A DNA stretch of 64,000 nt, taken from contig NZ_JAGYJN010000004.1 in the NCBI RefSeq assembly GCF_018402035.1, positions 124,001 to 188,000 on the forward strand, written 5' to 3'. Below are positions 33,312 through 43,398 of this stretch, one piece after another; within the stretch, counting starts at the first letter, position 1; each line of letters opens with the position of its first letter. This DNA is from Roseicyclus sp. (GTDB taxonomy: Bacteria > Pseudomonadota > Alphaproteobacteria > Rhodobacterales > Rhodobacteraceae). Position numbers and translations under genes: made by a program. The notes below the pieces were generated by a model that saw nothing but the letters and a program-made list of their open reading frames with translations, had not been told where the DNA came from and made no database searches.

Positions 33312-35591
33312 ATGAGTGACGACAAACAGGATGCGCTGCGCAATGCGGCACTGTTTTATCACGAATTCCCCAAGCCCGGTAAACTTGAGGTGCGCGCCAC
33401 CAAGCCCTTGGCCAATGGCCGCGATCTCGCGCGCGCCTATTCGCCCGGCGTGGCCGAAGCTTGCCTTGAAATAAAGGCCGATCCAAGCACGGCGGCGCGC
33501 TATACGACGCGTGGCAACTTGGTGGCCGTCGTCACCAATGGCACCGCTGTGCTGGGGCTTGGCAATATCGGCGCGCTTGCCTCCAAACCTGTGATGGAGG
33601 GCAAGGCGGTCTTGTTCAAGACCTTTGCCAATATCGATTGCTTCGATATCGAACTCAACGAATCCGATCCGCATAAGCTTGCCGATATCGTCTGCGCGCT
33701 CGAGCCGACCTTTGGCGCGATCAACCTTGAAGACATCAAGGCGCCCGATTGTTTTATCGTTGAACAAATCTGTCGGGAGCGGATGAACATTCCCGTTTTC
33801 CACGATGATCAGCATGGCACGGCCATCGTGGTGGGTGCGGCGGCAACCAATGCGCTGCGCGTCACGGGCAAGCGGTTCGAAGATATCAAGATCGTCTCGA
33901 CCGGGGGCGGCGCAGCAGGGATTGCATGCCTCAACATGCTGCTGAAACTGGGCGTGAAGCGCGAGAATATCTGGCTTTGCGACATCAACGGGCTGGTCTA
34001 TGCGGGCCGCGAAGTCGATATGAACCCGCAAAAAGCGGCCTATGCGCAGAAAACCGATGCGCGCACGCTCGCCGATGTGGTGGATGGGGCCGATCTGTTC
34101 CTTGGGCTGTCCGGCCCCGGTGTGCTGACGCCCGAGATGGTGGCGCGCATGGCGCCGCGCCCGATCATTTTTGCACTCGCCAATCCCACGCCCGAGATCT
34201 TGCCCGATCAGGTGCGCGCCGTTGCCCCCGATGCGATCATCGCCACGGGACGCAGCGATTTTCCCAACCAAGTCAACAACGTGCTGTGTTTCCCCTTTAT
34301 CTTCCGTGGCGCGCTCGATGTCGGCGCGACCGAGATCAACGATGCGATGAAAATCGCTTGTATCGAAGGGATCGCGGCGCTTGCGCGCGCCACAACCAGC
34401 GCCGAAGCCGCCGCCGCCTATGCGGGTGAACAGCTGACTTTTGGGCCTGACTACCTGATCCCCAAGCCCTTTGATCGCCGCCTGATCGCGGTGGTGGCGA
34501 GTGCCGTGGCTGAGGCTGCCATGGCATCGGGCGTGGCGACGCGGCCCCTTGATGATATCGAGGCCTACCGCGAGCGGTTGAACCAGTCGGTGTTCAAATC
34601 GGCCATGATCATGCGCCCGGTCTTTGATGCCGCCCGCACCGCCGAGCGGCGTATCGTCTTTGCCGAGGGCGAGGATGAGCGCGTCTTGCGCGCCGCCCAA
34701 GCCATGGTCGAGGAAACCACCGACAAGCCCATCCTGATCGGTCGCCCCGAGGTGATCGATAGCCGGATCGAACGGGCCGGGCTGACGCTGCGTGCGGGCC
34801 GCGATTTCGACCTAGTTAACCCCGAGAACGATCCGCGCTACCGCGATTATTGGCAGACATATCACGGCCTAATGGCAAGGCGCGGGGTCACGCCCGATCT
34901 GGCGCGTGCGATCATGCGTACTAACTCCACCGCCATCGGCGCGGTCATGGTCCAGCGCGGCGAGGCCGATAGCCTGATCTGCGGCACCTTTGGCCAGTAT
35001 TTGTGGCACCTGAAATATATCACCGAGGTTTTGGCCACCGATGGGCTGCATCCGGTCGGCGCGCTCAGCCTGATGATCTCGGACGAGGGGCCGCTGTTTA
35101 TTGCCGATACGCAGGTACATCCCGAACCGACGCCTGAACAGATTGCCGAAACCGTGCGCGGCTGCGCCCGCCATATCCGCCGCTTTGGGATCGAGCCCAA
35201 GGTGGCGCTGTGTTCGGGCAGCCAGTTTGGCAATCTCGACAGCGACAGCGGCCGGCGTATGCGCGCGGCCCTCGACATTCTTGATCGTGCGGGCACGGAT
35301 TTCGTCTATGAGGGCGAGATGCATATCGATACGGCCCTCGACCCTGAGCTGCGCGAACGGCTTTTGCCCGGCGGACGGATGGAGGGGGCGGCCAATGCGC
35401 TGGTCTTTGCCTCGACCGATGCGGCGGGTGCTGCGCGCAACATGCTCAAGGCGCGCGCAGGCGGGCTTGAGGTTGGGCCGATCCTGATGGGCATGGGCAA
35501 CCGCGCCCATATCGTGACACCATCGATCACCGCGCGCGGACTTTTGAACATCTCGGCGCTCGCAGGCACGCCGGTCAGCACCTATGGTTAA
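33312..35591 (+). CDS. maeB: NADP-dependent malic enzyme MaeB with phosphotransacetylase-like domain
   Basis: A 759-residue two-domain protein. The N-terminal half is malic enzyme: [25 protein letters not shown] [16 protein letters not shown], and the NADP-binding [16 protein letters not shown]. The C-terminal half from about residue 430 resembles phosphate acetyltransferase, which in MaeB proteins has a regulatory rather than catalytic role. It decarboxylates malate to pyruvate with NADPH formation. ATG 33312 follows GGGAGG. A possible weak hairpin follows the stop. Confidence 0.95.
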   Translation: MSDDKQDALRNAALFYHEFPKPGKLEVRATKPLANGRDLARAYSPGVAEACLEIKADPSTAARYTTRGNLVAVVTNGTAVLGLGNIGALASKPVMEGKAVLFKTFANIDCFDIELNESDPHKLADIVCALEPTFGAINLEDIKAPDCFIVEQICRERMNIPVFHDDQHGTAIVVGAAATNALRVTGKRFEDIKIVSTGGGAAGIACLNMLLKLGVKRENIWLCDINGLVYAGREVDMNPQKAAYAQKTDARTLADVVDGADLFLGLSGPGVLTPEMVARMAPRPIIFALANPTPEILPDQVRAVAPDAIIATGRSDFPNQVNNVLCFPFIFRGALDVGATEINDAMKIACIEGIAALARATTSAEAAAAYAGEQLTFGPDYLIPKPFDRRLIAVVASAVAEAAMASGVATRPLDDIEAYRERLNQSVFKSAMIMRPVFDAARTAERRIVFAEGEDERVLRAAQAMVEETTDKPILIGRPEVIDSRIERAGLTLRAGRDFDLVNPENDPRYRDYWQTYHGLMARRGVTPDLARAIMRTNSTAIGAVMVQRGEADSLICGTFGQYLWHLKYITEVLATDGLHPVGALSLMISDEGPLFIADTQVHPEPTPEQIAETVRGCARHIRRFGIEPKVALCSGSQFGNLDSDSGRRMRAALDILDRAGTDFVYEGEMHIDTALDPELRERLLPGGRMEGAANALVFASTDAAGAARNMLKARAGGLEVGPILMGMGNRAHIVTPSITARGLLNISALAGTPVSTYG

Positions 35592-35614
35592 GGGGTGCGC
35601 CCGTTAGCGCCCCC
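35592..35614 (+). terminator. Possible weak terminator after maeB
   Basis: GGGGTGCGC at 35592-35600 pairs with GCGCCCCC at 35607-35614, with one bulged T. No T-run follows, so the call is tentative. Confidence 0.3.
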
Positions 35615-35691
35615 ATGCGGCAAAGTCACCGAATTGCGCCCACCGCGCGCGTAACGATACAAAGTTGCGCAAAGCGAAGGAGGGACAACCC

Positions 35692-37587
35692 ATGCGGTAT
35701 GCCGATATCTATGAACGCGCCAAGCGCGACCCCGATGGTTTCTGGATGGAGGCCGCCGATGGCATTGATTGGTTTAACCACCCCTCCAAGGCGCTCTTTG
35801 CCGATCATGCGCCGCTTTACGAATGGTTCGCCGATGGCACGCTGAACGGCTGTTGGAACGCGGTCGACCGGCATGTGGCCGCAGGTCATGGCGACCGCCT
35901 GGCCATCATCCATGACAGCCCGCTGACCGGCACCACCCACAAGATCACCTATGCCGAGCTGCAGACCCGCGTCGCCAGTCTTGCCGGTGCTTTGCGCGCC
36001 AAAGGCGTGGAAAAGGGCGACCGCGTCATCATCTACATGCCCATGGTCCCCGAAGCGCTTGAGGCGATGCTGGCTTGTGCGCGGCTGGGCGCGATCCATT
36101 CGGTCGTCTTTGGTGGCTTTGCCGCCAATGAGTTGGCCGTGCGGATCGACGACTGCACCCCCAAATGCATCATCGCGGCAAGCTGCGGGTTGGAACCGGG
36201 GCGCGTGGTGCATTACAAGCCGTTGCTCGACGGCGCGCTTGAGATTGCCACACATCGCCCCGATTTCTGCGTCATCTTCCAGCGTGAACAAGAAGTGGCC
36301 AAGCTGGAAGATGGCCGCGATCTTGATTGGCATGCCTTTCAATATGGCGTCACCCCCGCCGAATGCGTGCCGGTCGCGGGCAACCACCCGGCCTATATCC
36401 TTTACACCTCCGGCACGACGGGCCAGCCCAAGGGTGTGATCCGCCACACCGGCGGGCACATGGTCGCGCTCAACTGGTCGATGCGCAACCTCTACGACAT
36501 GAACCCCGGCGAGGTGTTTTGGGCTGCCTCTGACGTGGGTTGGGTCGTGGGGCATAGCTATATCTGCTACGCGCCGCTGTCATTCGGTTGCACCACCATC
36601 GTGTTCGAGGGCAAGCCCGTCGGCACGCCGGATGCTGGCACCTTTTGGCGGGTGATCCAAGATCACAAGGTCAAGTCGCTGTTTACTGCGCCCACCGCAT
36701 TCCGCGCGATCAAGCGCGACGATCCTTTAGGTGAATTGGTGGGCGATTACGACCTCTCAAGCCTTGAGTCGCTGTTTCTGGCCGGTGAACGCGCCGATCC
36801 CGATACGATTATCTGGGCGCAAGACAAACTTGGTGTGCCGGTCATCGACCATTGGTGGCAGACTGAAACCGGCTGGGCGATTGCGGGCAACCCGCTGGGG
36901 GTCGAAAAGCTCCCCGTCAAAATCGGCAGCCCCTCGGTCGCGATGCCCGGCTATGATGTGCAGATCCTTGACGAGGCGGGCCATCCCGTCGGCCCCGACA
37001 CGCTGGGTGCCATCGCGATCAAGCTGCCGCTGCCCCCCGGCACGCTGCCCAATCTGTGGCAGGCCGAAGAGCGCTTCCGCAAATCTTATCTCGGCCATTT
37101 CCCCGGCTATTACGAGACGGGCGATGCGGGGATGATCGATGCCGATGGCTATCTCTACATCATGGCGCGCACCGACGACGTGATCAATGTGGCGGGCCAC
37201 CGCTTGTCCACCGGCGCGATGGAGGAGGTTCTAGCCTCCCACCCCGATGTGGCCGAATGTGCTGTGATCGGGGTTGCCGACAGCCTCAAAGGGCAATTGC
37301 CGATGGGCTTTTTGTGTCTGAACAAAGGGGCCAAGACGACATCCGATCAAGTGGTCAAGGATTGCGTCAAGCTGGTGCGCGACCGCATCGGCCCTGTGGC
37401 GGCCTTCAAGCTCGCCGTGGTCGTCGACCGCCTGCCCAAGACGCGCTCGGGCAAGATCTTGCGCGCCACCATGGTCAAGATCGCCGATGGCGAGGCGTTC
37501 AAAATGCCCGCAACAATCGACGATCCCGCGATCTTGGACGAAATCCGCGCCGCACTTGCCGGTTTGGGTTATCCCGCCAAGGGCTAA
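35692..37587 (+). CDS. prpE: Propionyl-CoA synthetase-type acyl-CoA synthetase
   Basis: A 631-residue AMP-forming acyl-CoA synthetase of the acetyl/propionyl-CoA group. It has the P-loop-like YTSGTTGQPKGV, the WWQTETGW motif, the hinge YLYIMARTDDVINVAGHRLS and the catalytic Lys near the end in RSGKILRATM. The overall length and the opening DIYERAKRDPDGFWMEAA fit PrpE better than the acetyl-CoA enzyme. It activates propionate, and perhaps acetate, for assimilation. Start ATG 35692 follows GGAGGG. Upstream is maeB, 100 bp away. Confidence 0.9.
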   Translation: MRYADIYERAKRDPDGFWMEAADGIDWFNHPSKALFADHAPLYEWFADGTLNGCWNAVDRHVAAGHGDRLAIIHDSPLTGTTHKITYAELQTRVASLAGALRAKGVEKGDRVIIYMPMVPEALEAMLACARLGAIHSVVFGGFAANELAVRIDDCTPKCIIAASCGLEPGRVVHYKPLLDGALEIATHRPDFCVIFQREQEVAKLEDGRDLDWHAFQYGVTPAECVPVAGNHPAYILYTSGTTGQPKGVIRHTGGHMVALNWSMRNLYDMNPGEVFWAASDVGWVVGHSYICYAPLSFGCTTIVFEGKPVGTPDAGTFWRVIQDHKVKSLFTAPTAFRAIKRDDPLGELVGDYDLSSLESLFLAGERADPDTIIWAQDKLGVPVIDHWWQTETGWAIAGNPLGVEKLPVKIGSPSVAMPGYDVQILDEAGHPVGPDTLGAIAIKLPLPPGTLPNLWQAEERFRKSYLGHFPGYYETGDAGMIDADGYLYIMARTDDVINVAGHRLSTGAMEEVLASHPDVAECAVIGVADSLKGQLPMGFLCLNKGAKTTSDQVVKDCVKLVRDRIGPVAAFKLAVVVDRLPKTRSGKILRATMVKIADGEAFKMPATIDDPAILDEIRAALAGLGYPAKG

Positions 37588-37600
37588 TGGCATGTGATCA

Positions 37601-37642
37601 CAGCCCATCCACCGCAGCACTTGGCCGCGGTTGGGTGGGCTG
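37601..37642 (+). terminator. Possible stem-loop after prpE
   Basis: CAGCCCATCCA at 37601-37611 pairs, with one wobble, with TTGGGTGGGCTG ending at 37642. There is no T-run. It separates prpE from the histidine kinase gene in a 92-bp spacer. Confidence 0.35.
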
Positions 37643-37679
37643 ATAGGCTGCATGCCGAGTGTGCAGAAGGTGTGGTGTC

Positions 37680-39242
37680 ATGGCCGAGCGTTTGATGGCC
37701 TCTGGGCAAGGGGCGAGCGCGTCGCAAAGCGATAAGCGCACCGATACCTTGCAGCTCTTCAGCCATGACATTCGTTCGGCCATGTCCGATGTGATCGGGG
37801 GGCTGCGCCTGCTTGATCGCCACAGGTTGCCACCCGAAGAGCGGCTTCAGATTGATCGGGTGCAGGCGGCGGCTGATACCTTGGCGGGGCTTGTCGATGG
37901 CGCGCTTTTGGCCGCCGTGGGTGATCGCTTGTTCCAGAACGAGGAACAGCGGCTTTCGCTTGACGAATGGCTGAGCGCGCTTGAGGGGCGCTGGTCAGGC
38001 AGGGCGCGCGCGGCGGGCGGTGATTTTGTAATTGCGTGCTTGGGCGATCTCCCCGATGGCCTATCAGTGTCGCAGTTGATGCTTGACCGGATCATCGGCA
38101 ATCTGATCGCCAATGCTTTGCTGCACGCGCCCGGTGCGCCGGTCACGCTTTGCTTGACCAGCTTGCCCGATCAGGCGGTGCAGATCACGATCCGCGACCA
38201 CGGCCCGGGGTTTGCGCCACACATCCTTGCATTGATGCGTGACGGGGGCGATATTGGGCCGCATGGCCCGCATGCGGGTGCAGGGTTGGGCCTGCGCATC
38301 GCGGCGGGGTTGTCGGCCGAGATTGGCGGGCAGCTGACGCTGGCAAACCATCCCGATGGCGGCGGCGAGGCCTGTCTGATCTTGCCCGCAACGGTCATCG
38401 CGACGCCCCAAATGCGCCGTGACGGTGATACGATCCCCGATCTGGACGGGCTGCGTATTCTGGTGGCCGACGATAACCTGACCAACCAAACCATCTTGCG
38501 CCAAATCCTTGGGCGGATGCGGGCCGATGTCACCTGCGTGGCCGATGGGCTTGCAGCGCTCGACGCGCTGGAGCGCGCGGTGTTCGATATCGCCTTGATT
38601 GATATCGAAATGCCGCGCCTGTCGGGGCTTGAGGTGATGCAAAGCGTGCGCGCGCGCCGCGGTGCGGTGGCCGCGATGTCGATGGTCGCGCTGACGGCAT
38701 ACGTGCTGCGCGACAATCGCGAGGCGATCTATGCCGCAGGGGCCGATGGGATCATCGGCAAGCCAATCTCGTCAGTCGCCGATTTTGGGCGCGCGATCTT
38801 GCGCTATGTCGGCCGCCCCACCGGCCTGCCCGAGCCCGAGGATGTGTTGCGCGATGATCTGGGGACGATGGGCTTTGGCAAGGTGTTGGATCAAGACCGC
38901 TTTGCCGCCTTGCTCTCCGTTGCGGGTGCCACGGGCGCGCCGGAATTGCTGGAACGCTTGCAAGAGGATCTGGGCGCGGTGCTGGCCGCCCTTGACCGGG
39001 GGATCGCGAGCGCCGATCTGGCCGAGATCCGTGGCCAGACCCATATCTTGATCGCGCTGTCGGGTGCGGTCGGTGCCGAGCGCCTCTACCGTTTGGCCGA
39101 GGTGCTCAATATCGCGGCCAAGCGGCGGCGGGTGGATGATCTCGCCGCACTTTATGCGCCGTGTCGGGCCGATCTACAGGGGTTGATCGCGACTGTCGCA
39201 GCCCATGCCGCGCCCATTCCGCCACCGATCCAGAATATATGA
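37680..39242 (+). CDS. Sensorless hybrid histidine kinase with receiver and HPt domains
   Basis: A 520-residue soluble phosphorelay protein with no membrane span and almost nothing before the kinase core. H-box LFSHDIRSAM has the phospho-His at residue 29; the ATPase region has NLIANALLHA (141-150), DHGPG (173-177) and GAGLGLRIA (200-208). A receiver domain follows with D264-D265, phospho-acceptor D308 (LIDIEMP) and K361. An HPt-like stretch has GQTHILIAL with H455. Input must come from a partner or from its short N-terminus. No cognate regulator is adjacent, so the target is unknown. The start Met 37680 follows a weak Shine-Dalgarno; a Met at 37659 is possible. Confidence 0.85.
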   Translation: MAERLMASGQGASASQSDKRTDTLQLFSHDIRSAMSDVIGGLRLLDRHRLPPEERLQIDRVQAAADTLAGLVDGALLAAVGDRLFQNEEQRLSLDEWLSALEGRWSGRARAAGGDFVIACLGDLPDGLSVSQLMLDRIIGNLIANALLHAPGAPVTLCLTSLPDQAVQITIRDHGPGFAPHILALMRDGGDIGPHGPHAGAGLGLRIAAGLSAEIGGQLTLANHPDGGGEACLILPATVIATPQMRRDGDTIPDLDGLRILVADDNLTNQTILRQILGRMRADVTCVADGLAALDALERAVFDIALIDIEMPRLSGLEVMQSVRARRGAVAAMSMVALTAYVLRDNREAIYAAGADGIIGKPISSVADFGRAILRYVGRPTGLPEPEDVLRDDLGTMGFGKVLDQDRFAALLSVAGATGAPELLERLQEDLGAVLAALDRGIASADLAEIRGQTHILIALSGAVGAERLYRLAEVLNIAAKRRRVDDLAALYAPCRADLQGLIATVAAHAAPIPPPIQNI

Positions 39243-39321
39243 GCGCTGCTGCACGGCCTTGCGCTCACCTGCGCCGCGCACCAGACTGGATATAACTACG
39301 CACCGCAGAGGGGCCAATGCC

Positions 39322-39729
39322 ATGTCGCTGATCCAAGATGCCGCCCGCGTGCGCGAACACGCCCATGCGCCCTATTCGGGCTTCAAGGTGGGGGCGGCCA
39401 TCCGCTCGGTCGAGGGGCGGGTGCATCTGGGCTGCAATGTCGAGAATGTCGCCTATCCCGAAGGCACCTGCGCCGAGGCTGGTGCGATTGCCGCGATGAT
39501 CGCCGCCGGTGACAAGCGCATCGCCGAGGTGGCGGTGATCGCTGATTGCCCCGCCCCCGTGCCGCCCTGTGGTGGCTGTCGCCAAAAGCTGGCCGAGTTC
39601 GCGGCGGGCGATGTTGTCGTCACGATGGCCACCACGGCGGGGGCGCGCTTGCAGATGACGGTTGCCGCGCTTTTGCCCGGTGCCTTTGATCCGGGCTTCA
39701 TGGTCAATGCAGACAAGGGCGCGCCGTGA
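39322..39729 (+). CDS. cdd: Cytidine deaminase
   Basis: Converts cytidine and deoxycytidine to the uracil nucleosides in salvage. The 135-residue protein has the zinc-site motifs TCAEAGAIAAM (catalytic Glu in CAE) and PPCGGCRQKL, with the substrate segment APYSGFKVGAA and GCNVENVAYP. It is a short tetrameric-type Cdd. Start ATG 39322 sits just behind GGGGCCA. It overlaps deoA by four bases (GTGA) and begins the operon cdd-deoA-deoB-ORF-add-upp. Confidence 0.93.
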   Translation: MSLIQDAARVREHAHAPYSGFKVGAAIRSVEGRVHLGCNVENVAYPEGTCAEAGAIAAMIAAGDKRIAEVAVIADCPAPVPPCGGCRQKLAEFAAGDVVVTMATTAGARLQMTVAALLPGAFDPGFMVNADKGAP

Positions 39730-41036
39730 TCGATGCGCGCACGATCCTTGCCCGGTTGCGCGACGGCGAAACGCTGCGCGAGGCCGAGATTTTCTGGTTT
39801 GCCGAAGGTTTGGCGACGGGTGAAGTCACCGATGCACAGGCGGGCGCTTTTGCCATGGCGGTCTGCGCGCGCGGTCTGGGGCCAAAGGGGCGGGTGCAAC
39901 TGACAGCCGCGATGCGGGAATCGGGGCGCGTGTTGACATGGCGCCTTGATGGGCCGGTGCTCGACAAACATTCCACGGGGGGCGTGGGCGATTGTGTCTC
40001 GCTGATCTTGGCACCGGCGTTGGCTGCCTGCGGGGCGTTTGTGCCGATGATCTCGGGGCGCGGCCTTGGCCATACGGGCGGCACGCTTGATAAGCTCGAG
40101 GCGATACCGGGGTATCGCACCCAAATCTCGGTCGATGATCTCCAAGAACTTGTGGCCGATATCGGCTGTGCCATCGTGGGGGCTTCAAGCGATCTCGCAC
40201 CGGCCGACAAGCGGCTTTACGCGGTGCGCGATGTGACGGGCACGGTGGAAAGTATCGACCTGATCACCGCCTCGATCTTGTCTAAGAAACTCGCCGCTGG
40301 GCTCGAGGCATTGGTGCTTGATGTCAAACTCGGCTCGGGTGCTTTCATGGGCACCTATGAGGAGGCATTGGCACTGGCCCAAGCGCTGGTTGACACAGCC
40401 CAAGGGGCGGGCTGCATGACCACGGCGCTGATCACAGATATGAGCCAGCCCACCGTGCCCGCGGCGGGCAATGCGCTTGAGGTGATTGCGGTGATGGAGG
40501 TGCTGACCTCGGGTGATTTATCCTCGCCCTTGGCCAAGCTCGCGCAGGCTTTGGGCGGCGAGGTGCTGGCGCTCGGTGGGCTGGCCGCTGACGCCGCCGA
40601 TGGCGAAGGGCGCATTGCTGCGGCGCTCAGCTCGGGCGAGGCAGCCGATACCTTTGGCGAGATGGTCGCAGCCTTGGGCGGCCCGCATGATTTCACCGAC
40701 CGTTGGCGCGACCGGCTACCTGCCGCGCGGGTCATGGTCGATGTCCATCCCGGCGAGGCGGGCTTTATCGGTCAGATCGATACACGCGCCTTGGGCGAGG
40801 TGGTGGTGCGCTTGGGCGGCGGGCGGCTCAAGCATGATGATAAGCTGGATCTGGCCGTCGGGCTGAGCGATATCGCGCGGCTGGGCGAGCGGGTGGATAG
40901 CGCCCGACCATTGGCGCGCATCCATGCCGCAAGCGAGGCCGCCGCGCGCGCCGTTGCGGGCGATGTGCGCCGCGCCTTTTTGCTCACCGAGAGCGCGCCC
41001 GTTCTGCCACCGCTGATCCATGAAAGGATCGGCTGA
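39726..41036 (+). CDS. deoA: Thymidine phosphorylase DeoA
   Basis: Splits thymidine or deoxyuridine with phosphate to give deoxyribose 1-phosphate and base. The 436-residue protein has the phosphate-site motif DKHSTGGVGD, SGRGLGHTGGTLDKLE, the loop VDDLQELVADIGCAIVG and DVKLGSGAFM. It begins with GTG at 39726 inside the stop of cdd, and its stop overlaps the deoB start (TGATG). The family also contains pyrimidine-nucleoside phosphorylases. Confidence 0.95.
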   Translation: MIDARTILARLRDGETLREAEIFWFAEGLATGEVTDAQAGAFAMAVCARGLGPKGRVQLTAAMRESGRVLTWRLDGPVLDKHSTGGVGDCVSLILAPALAACGAFVPMISGRGLGHTGGTLDKLEAIPGYRTQISVDDLQELVADIGCAIVGASSDLAPADKRLYAVRDVTGTVESIDLITASILSKKLAAGLEALVLDVKLGSGAFMGTYEEALALAQALVDTAQGAGCMTTALITDMSQPTVPAAGNALEVIAVMEVLTSGDLSSPLAKLAQALGGEVLALGGLAADAADGEGRIAAALSSGEAADTFGEMVAALGGPHDFTDRWRDRLPAARVMVDVHPGEAGFIGQIDTRALGEVVVRLGGGRLKHDDKLDLAVGLSDIARLGERVDSARPLARIHAASEAAARAVAGDVRRAFLLTESAPVLPPLIHERIG

Positions 41037-42262
41037 TGGCGCGCGCCTTTCTGGTGGTGATGGATAGCCTTGGGATCGGGGGCGCACCCGATGCGGGTGG
41101 GTATTTCAACGGCGATTTGCCCGATACGGGTGCCAATACGCTGGGCCATATCGCGGCGGCCTGTGCTGCGGGAAGCGCCGATATTGGCCGGTCTGGTCCG
41201 TTGCACTTGCCCCATTTGAACGCGCTGGGCCTTGGCGCGGCGCTGCATCTCGCCTCGGGGGCGCGGGGCGCGGGGCTGGATAGCGCGCCCTTGGGCCTGT
41301 GGGGCGTGGCCGAGGAGATATCGAAGGGCAAGGATACCCCCTCGGGCCATTGGGAATTGGCGGGGCTGCCCGTGCCATGGGACTGGGCCTATTTCCCGAA
41401 AACCACCCCCTGTTTTCCCGCCGATATCGTGGCCGAGGTGACGCGTCTTGCGGGCACCGATGGTATCTTGGGCAATGAGCATGCCAGCGGGACCGAAATC
41501 ATCGACCGGCTCGGTGCCGCCCATCAAGAAACGGGCTGGCCCATCTGTTACACCTCGGTCGATAGCGTGTTTCAGATCGCCGCCCATGAAGAGACATTCG
41601 GCCTCGACCGGCTTTTGGGCCTGTGTGAAACACTCGCCCCCATGCTGCATGCCCGCCGCATTGGCCGGGTGATCGCACGCCCCTTTACCGGGTCGCCGGG
41701 CCGCTATACGCGCACCGCCAACCGCCATGACTATGCCATCGCGCCGCCGGGGCCGACGCTTTTGGACAGGGTGAAGGGGGCCGGGCGCGCAACCTATAGC
41801 ATCGGCAAGATCCGCGATATCTTTGCCGGGCGCAGCGTGGATCATACGGTCACCGGCCCCGATGCAGCGCTGATGGATCATCTGGCGGCCCATGTGGCCA
41901 AGGCGGCGGATGGATCGCTGACATTTGCCAATTTCGTGGAGTTTGACAGCCTTTATGGCCATAGGCGCGATGTCGCGGGCTATGCGCGTCATCTGGAATG
42001 GTTCGATGCAAAACTGGGGCCGATCTTGGCCGCGCTCAGGCCCGACGACCTGATGATCCTGACCGCCGATCACGGCAATGATCCCACATGGCCCGGCACC
42101 GATCATACCCGCGAGCGGGTGCCGGTGCTTGCCAAGGGCCCCTATACCGGGCAGATCGGTATCCGCGCCTTTGCCGATGTGGGCGCATCGCTGGCCGACC
42201 ATCTGGGCATTGCTATGGACGGGCCGGGCAAGAGCTTTTTGACGAGGGAAAATGGCCTCTGA
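41036..42262 (+). CDS. deoB: Phosphopentomutase DeoB
   Basis: DeoB moves phosphate from C1 to C5 of ribose or deoxyribose, linking nucleoside cleavage to central metabolism. The 408-residue protein belongs to the alkaline-phosphatase superfamily: VMDSLGIGGAPDAG at the N-terminus, the substrate loop KDTPSGHWELAG, and the metal motif TADHGNDPTWPGTDHTRE. Start ATG overlaps the deoA stop by one base. The 3' end overlaps the next small ORF by 11 bases. Confidence 0.95.
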   Translation: MARAFLVVMDSLGIGGAPDAGGYFNGDLPDTGANTLGHIAAACAAGSADIGRSGPLHLPHLNALGLGAALHLASGARGAGLDSAPLGLWGVAEEISKGKDTPSGHWELAGLPVPWDWAYFPKTTPCFPADIVAEVTRLAGTDGILGNEHASGTEIIDRLGAAHQETGWPICYTSVDSVFQIAAHEETFGLDRLLGLCETLAPMLHARRIGRVIARPFTGSPGRYTRTANRHDYAIAPPGPTLLDRVKGAGRATYSIGKIRDIFAGRSVDHTVTGPDAALMDHLAAHVAKAADGSLTFANFVEFDSLYGHRRDVAGYARHLEWFDAKLGPILAALRPDDLMILTADHGNDPTWPGTDHTRERVPVLAKGPYTGQIGIRAFADVGASLADHLGIAMDGPGKSFLTRENGL

Positions 42263-42410
42263 ACTGATCTATTTCGTCATGACGCTGGTCGTGGTCACGC
42301 TGGCCGTGCGCTTCATCGGCCCCCTCATCGGGCGACCGCGCACGCCATGGCGTGGCGCGGCCCTCTTTGGGTTTGTCATCGCCGCCATCGGCTGGCTGAT
42401 CGGAGCGTGA
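42252..42410 (+). CDS. Small two-span membrane protein in the nucleoside-salvage operon
   Basis: A 52-residue protein made almost entirely of two hydrophobic spans: about residues 5-26 (LIYFVMTLVVVTLAVRFIGP) and 34-52 (RGAALFGFVIAAIGWLIGA), joined by the basic loop GRPRTPWR. The ATG lies 11 bases before the deoB stop and the stop is 1 bp before the add start, so it is cotranslated within the operon. It is too short for most predictors, yet the reading frame is tidy and the context tight. It might interact with a nucleoside transporter or sit as a membrane anchor; I recognise no family. Confidence 0.7.
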   Translation: MASELIYFVMTLVVVTLAVRFIGPLIGRPRTPWRGAALFGFVIAAIGWLIGA

Positions 42411-42411
42411 G

Positions 42412-43398
42412 ATGAAACAGATCCCCAAGGTCGAGCTTCACCTGCATCTCGAAGGGGGTGCGCCGCCTGCCTTTATCCGGGGGATCGCAAGGGAAAAGAA
42501 CGTCGATCTTTCGGGCATCTTCCGTGCGGATGGCGGCTATGCCTACCGCGATTTCTGGCATTTCCTGTCGGTCTACGAGGCCGCGACCAGCGTCTTGCAG
42601 ACACCCGAGGATTACGCCCGGCTCACCACTGCCGTGCTGGAGGAAAGTGCAGCCAATGGCGTGGTCTATGGCGAGACCTTTCTTTCCCCCGATTTCTGCG
42701 GTGGTGGCGATATTGGCGCATGGCGCGAGTATCTATTGGCGATCCGCGAAGCCGCCGAGGCGGTTGACCGCGCGCATGGCATCACGTTGCGCGGCATCAT
42801 CACCTGCATCCGCCATTTCGGCCCAGAGCGCGCGCGCCCTATCGCGCAATGCGCCGCCGATACGGCGGGCGATTGGTTGGTGGGCTTTGGCATGGCGGGC
42901 GACGAGTTGATCGGCAAGCCCAGCGATTACACATGGGCCTTTGACTGCGCGCGTGAGGCGGGGCTGCGCATTACCGTGCATGCGGGCGAATGGGGCGGTG
43001 CGGCCTCGGTGCGGGACGCGCTTGACCAGCTTGCCCCCGAAAGGATCGGCCATGGCGTGCAGGCCATCGAAGATTTGGCGCTTGTCGACCGCTTGGCCGA
43101 GGACGGGATCGTGCTCGAATGCTGCCCCGGATCGAATGTGGTTTTGGGCGTCTTCAAGGATTGGCCCAGCCACCCCATAGAGCGGCTGCGCGCACGCGGG
43201 GTCAAGGTGACTGTCTCGACCGATGATCCGCCGTTTTTCGGCATTACCATGACCTCGGATTATGAAAACCTGAACCGGCATTTCGGGTGGGACGACGCGG
43301 TTTTCGCCGAAGTCAATCGCACGGCGCTTGACGCTGCCTTTTGCGACGCGGCCACCAAGCAAACTATCGCCAAACGACTGGGAGAAACCCAAAGATGA
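42412..43398 (+). CDS. add: Adenosine deaminase
   Basis: Converts adenosine to inosine. The 328-residue amidohydrolase starts [16 protein letters not shown] with the metal-binding HxH, then [13 protein letters not shown], the catalytic His/Asp region [11 protein letters not shown] and [16 protein letters not shown]. Start ATG 42412 is one base after the preceding stop. The gene overlaps upp by four bases (ATGA). Confidence 0.95.
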   Translation: MKQIPKVELHLHLEGGAPPAFIRGIAREKNVDLSGIFRADGGYAYRDFWHFLSVYEAATSVLQTPEDYARLTTAVLEESAANGVVYGETFLSPDFCGGGDIGAWREYLLAIREAAEAVDRAHGITLRGIITCIRHFGPERARPIAQCAADTAGDWLVGFGMAGDELIGKPSDYTWAFDCAREAGLRITVHAGEWGGAASVRDALDQLAPERIGHGVQAIEDLALVDRLAEDGIVLECCPGSNVVLGVFKDWPSHPIERLRARGVKVTVSTDDPPFFGITMTSDYENLNRHFGWDDAVFAEVNRTALDAAFCDAATKQTIAKRLGETQR

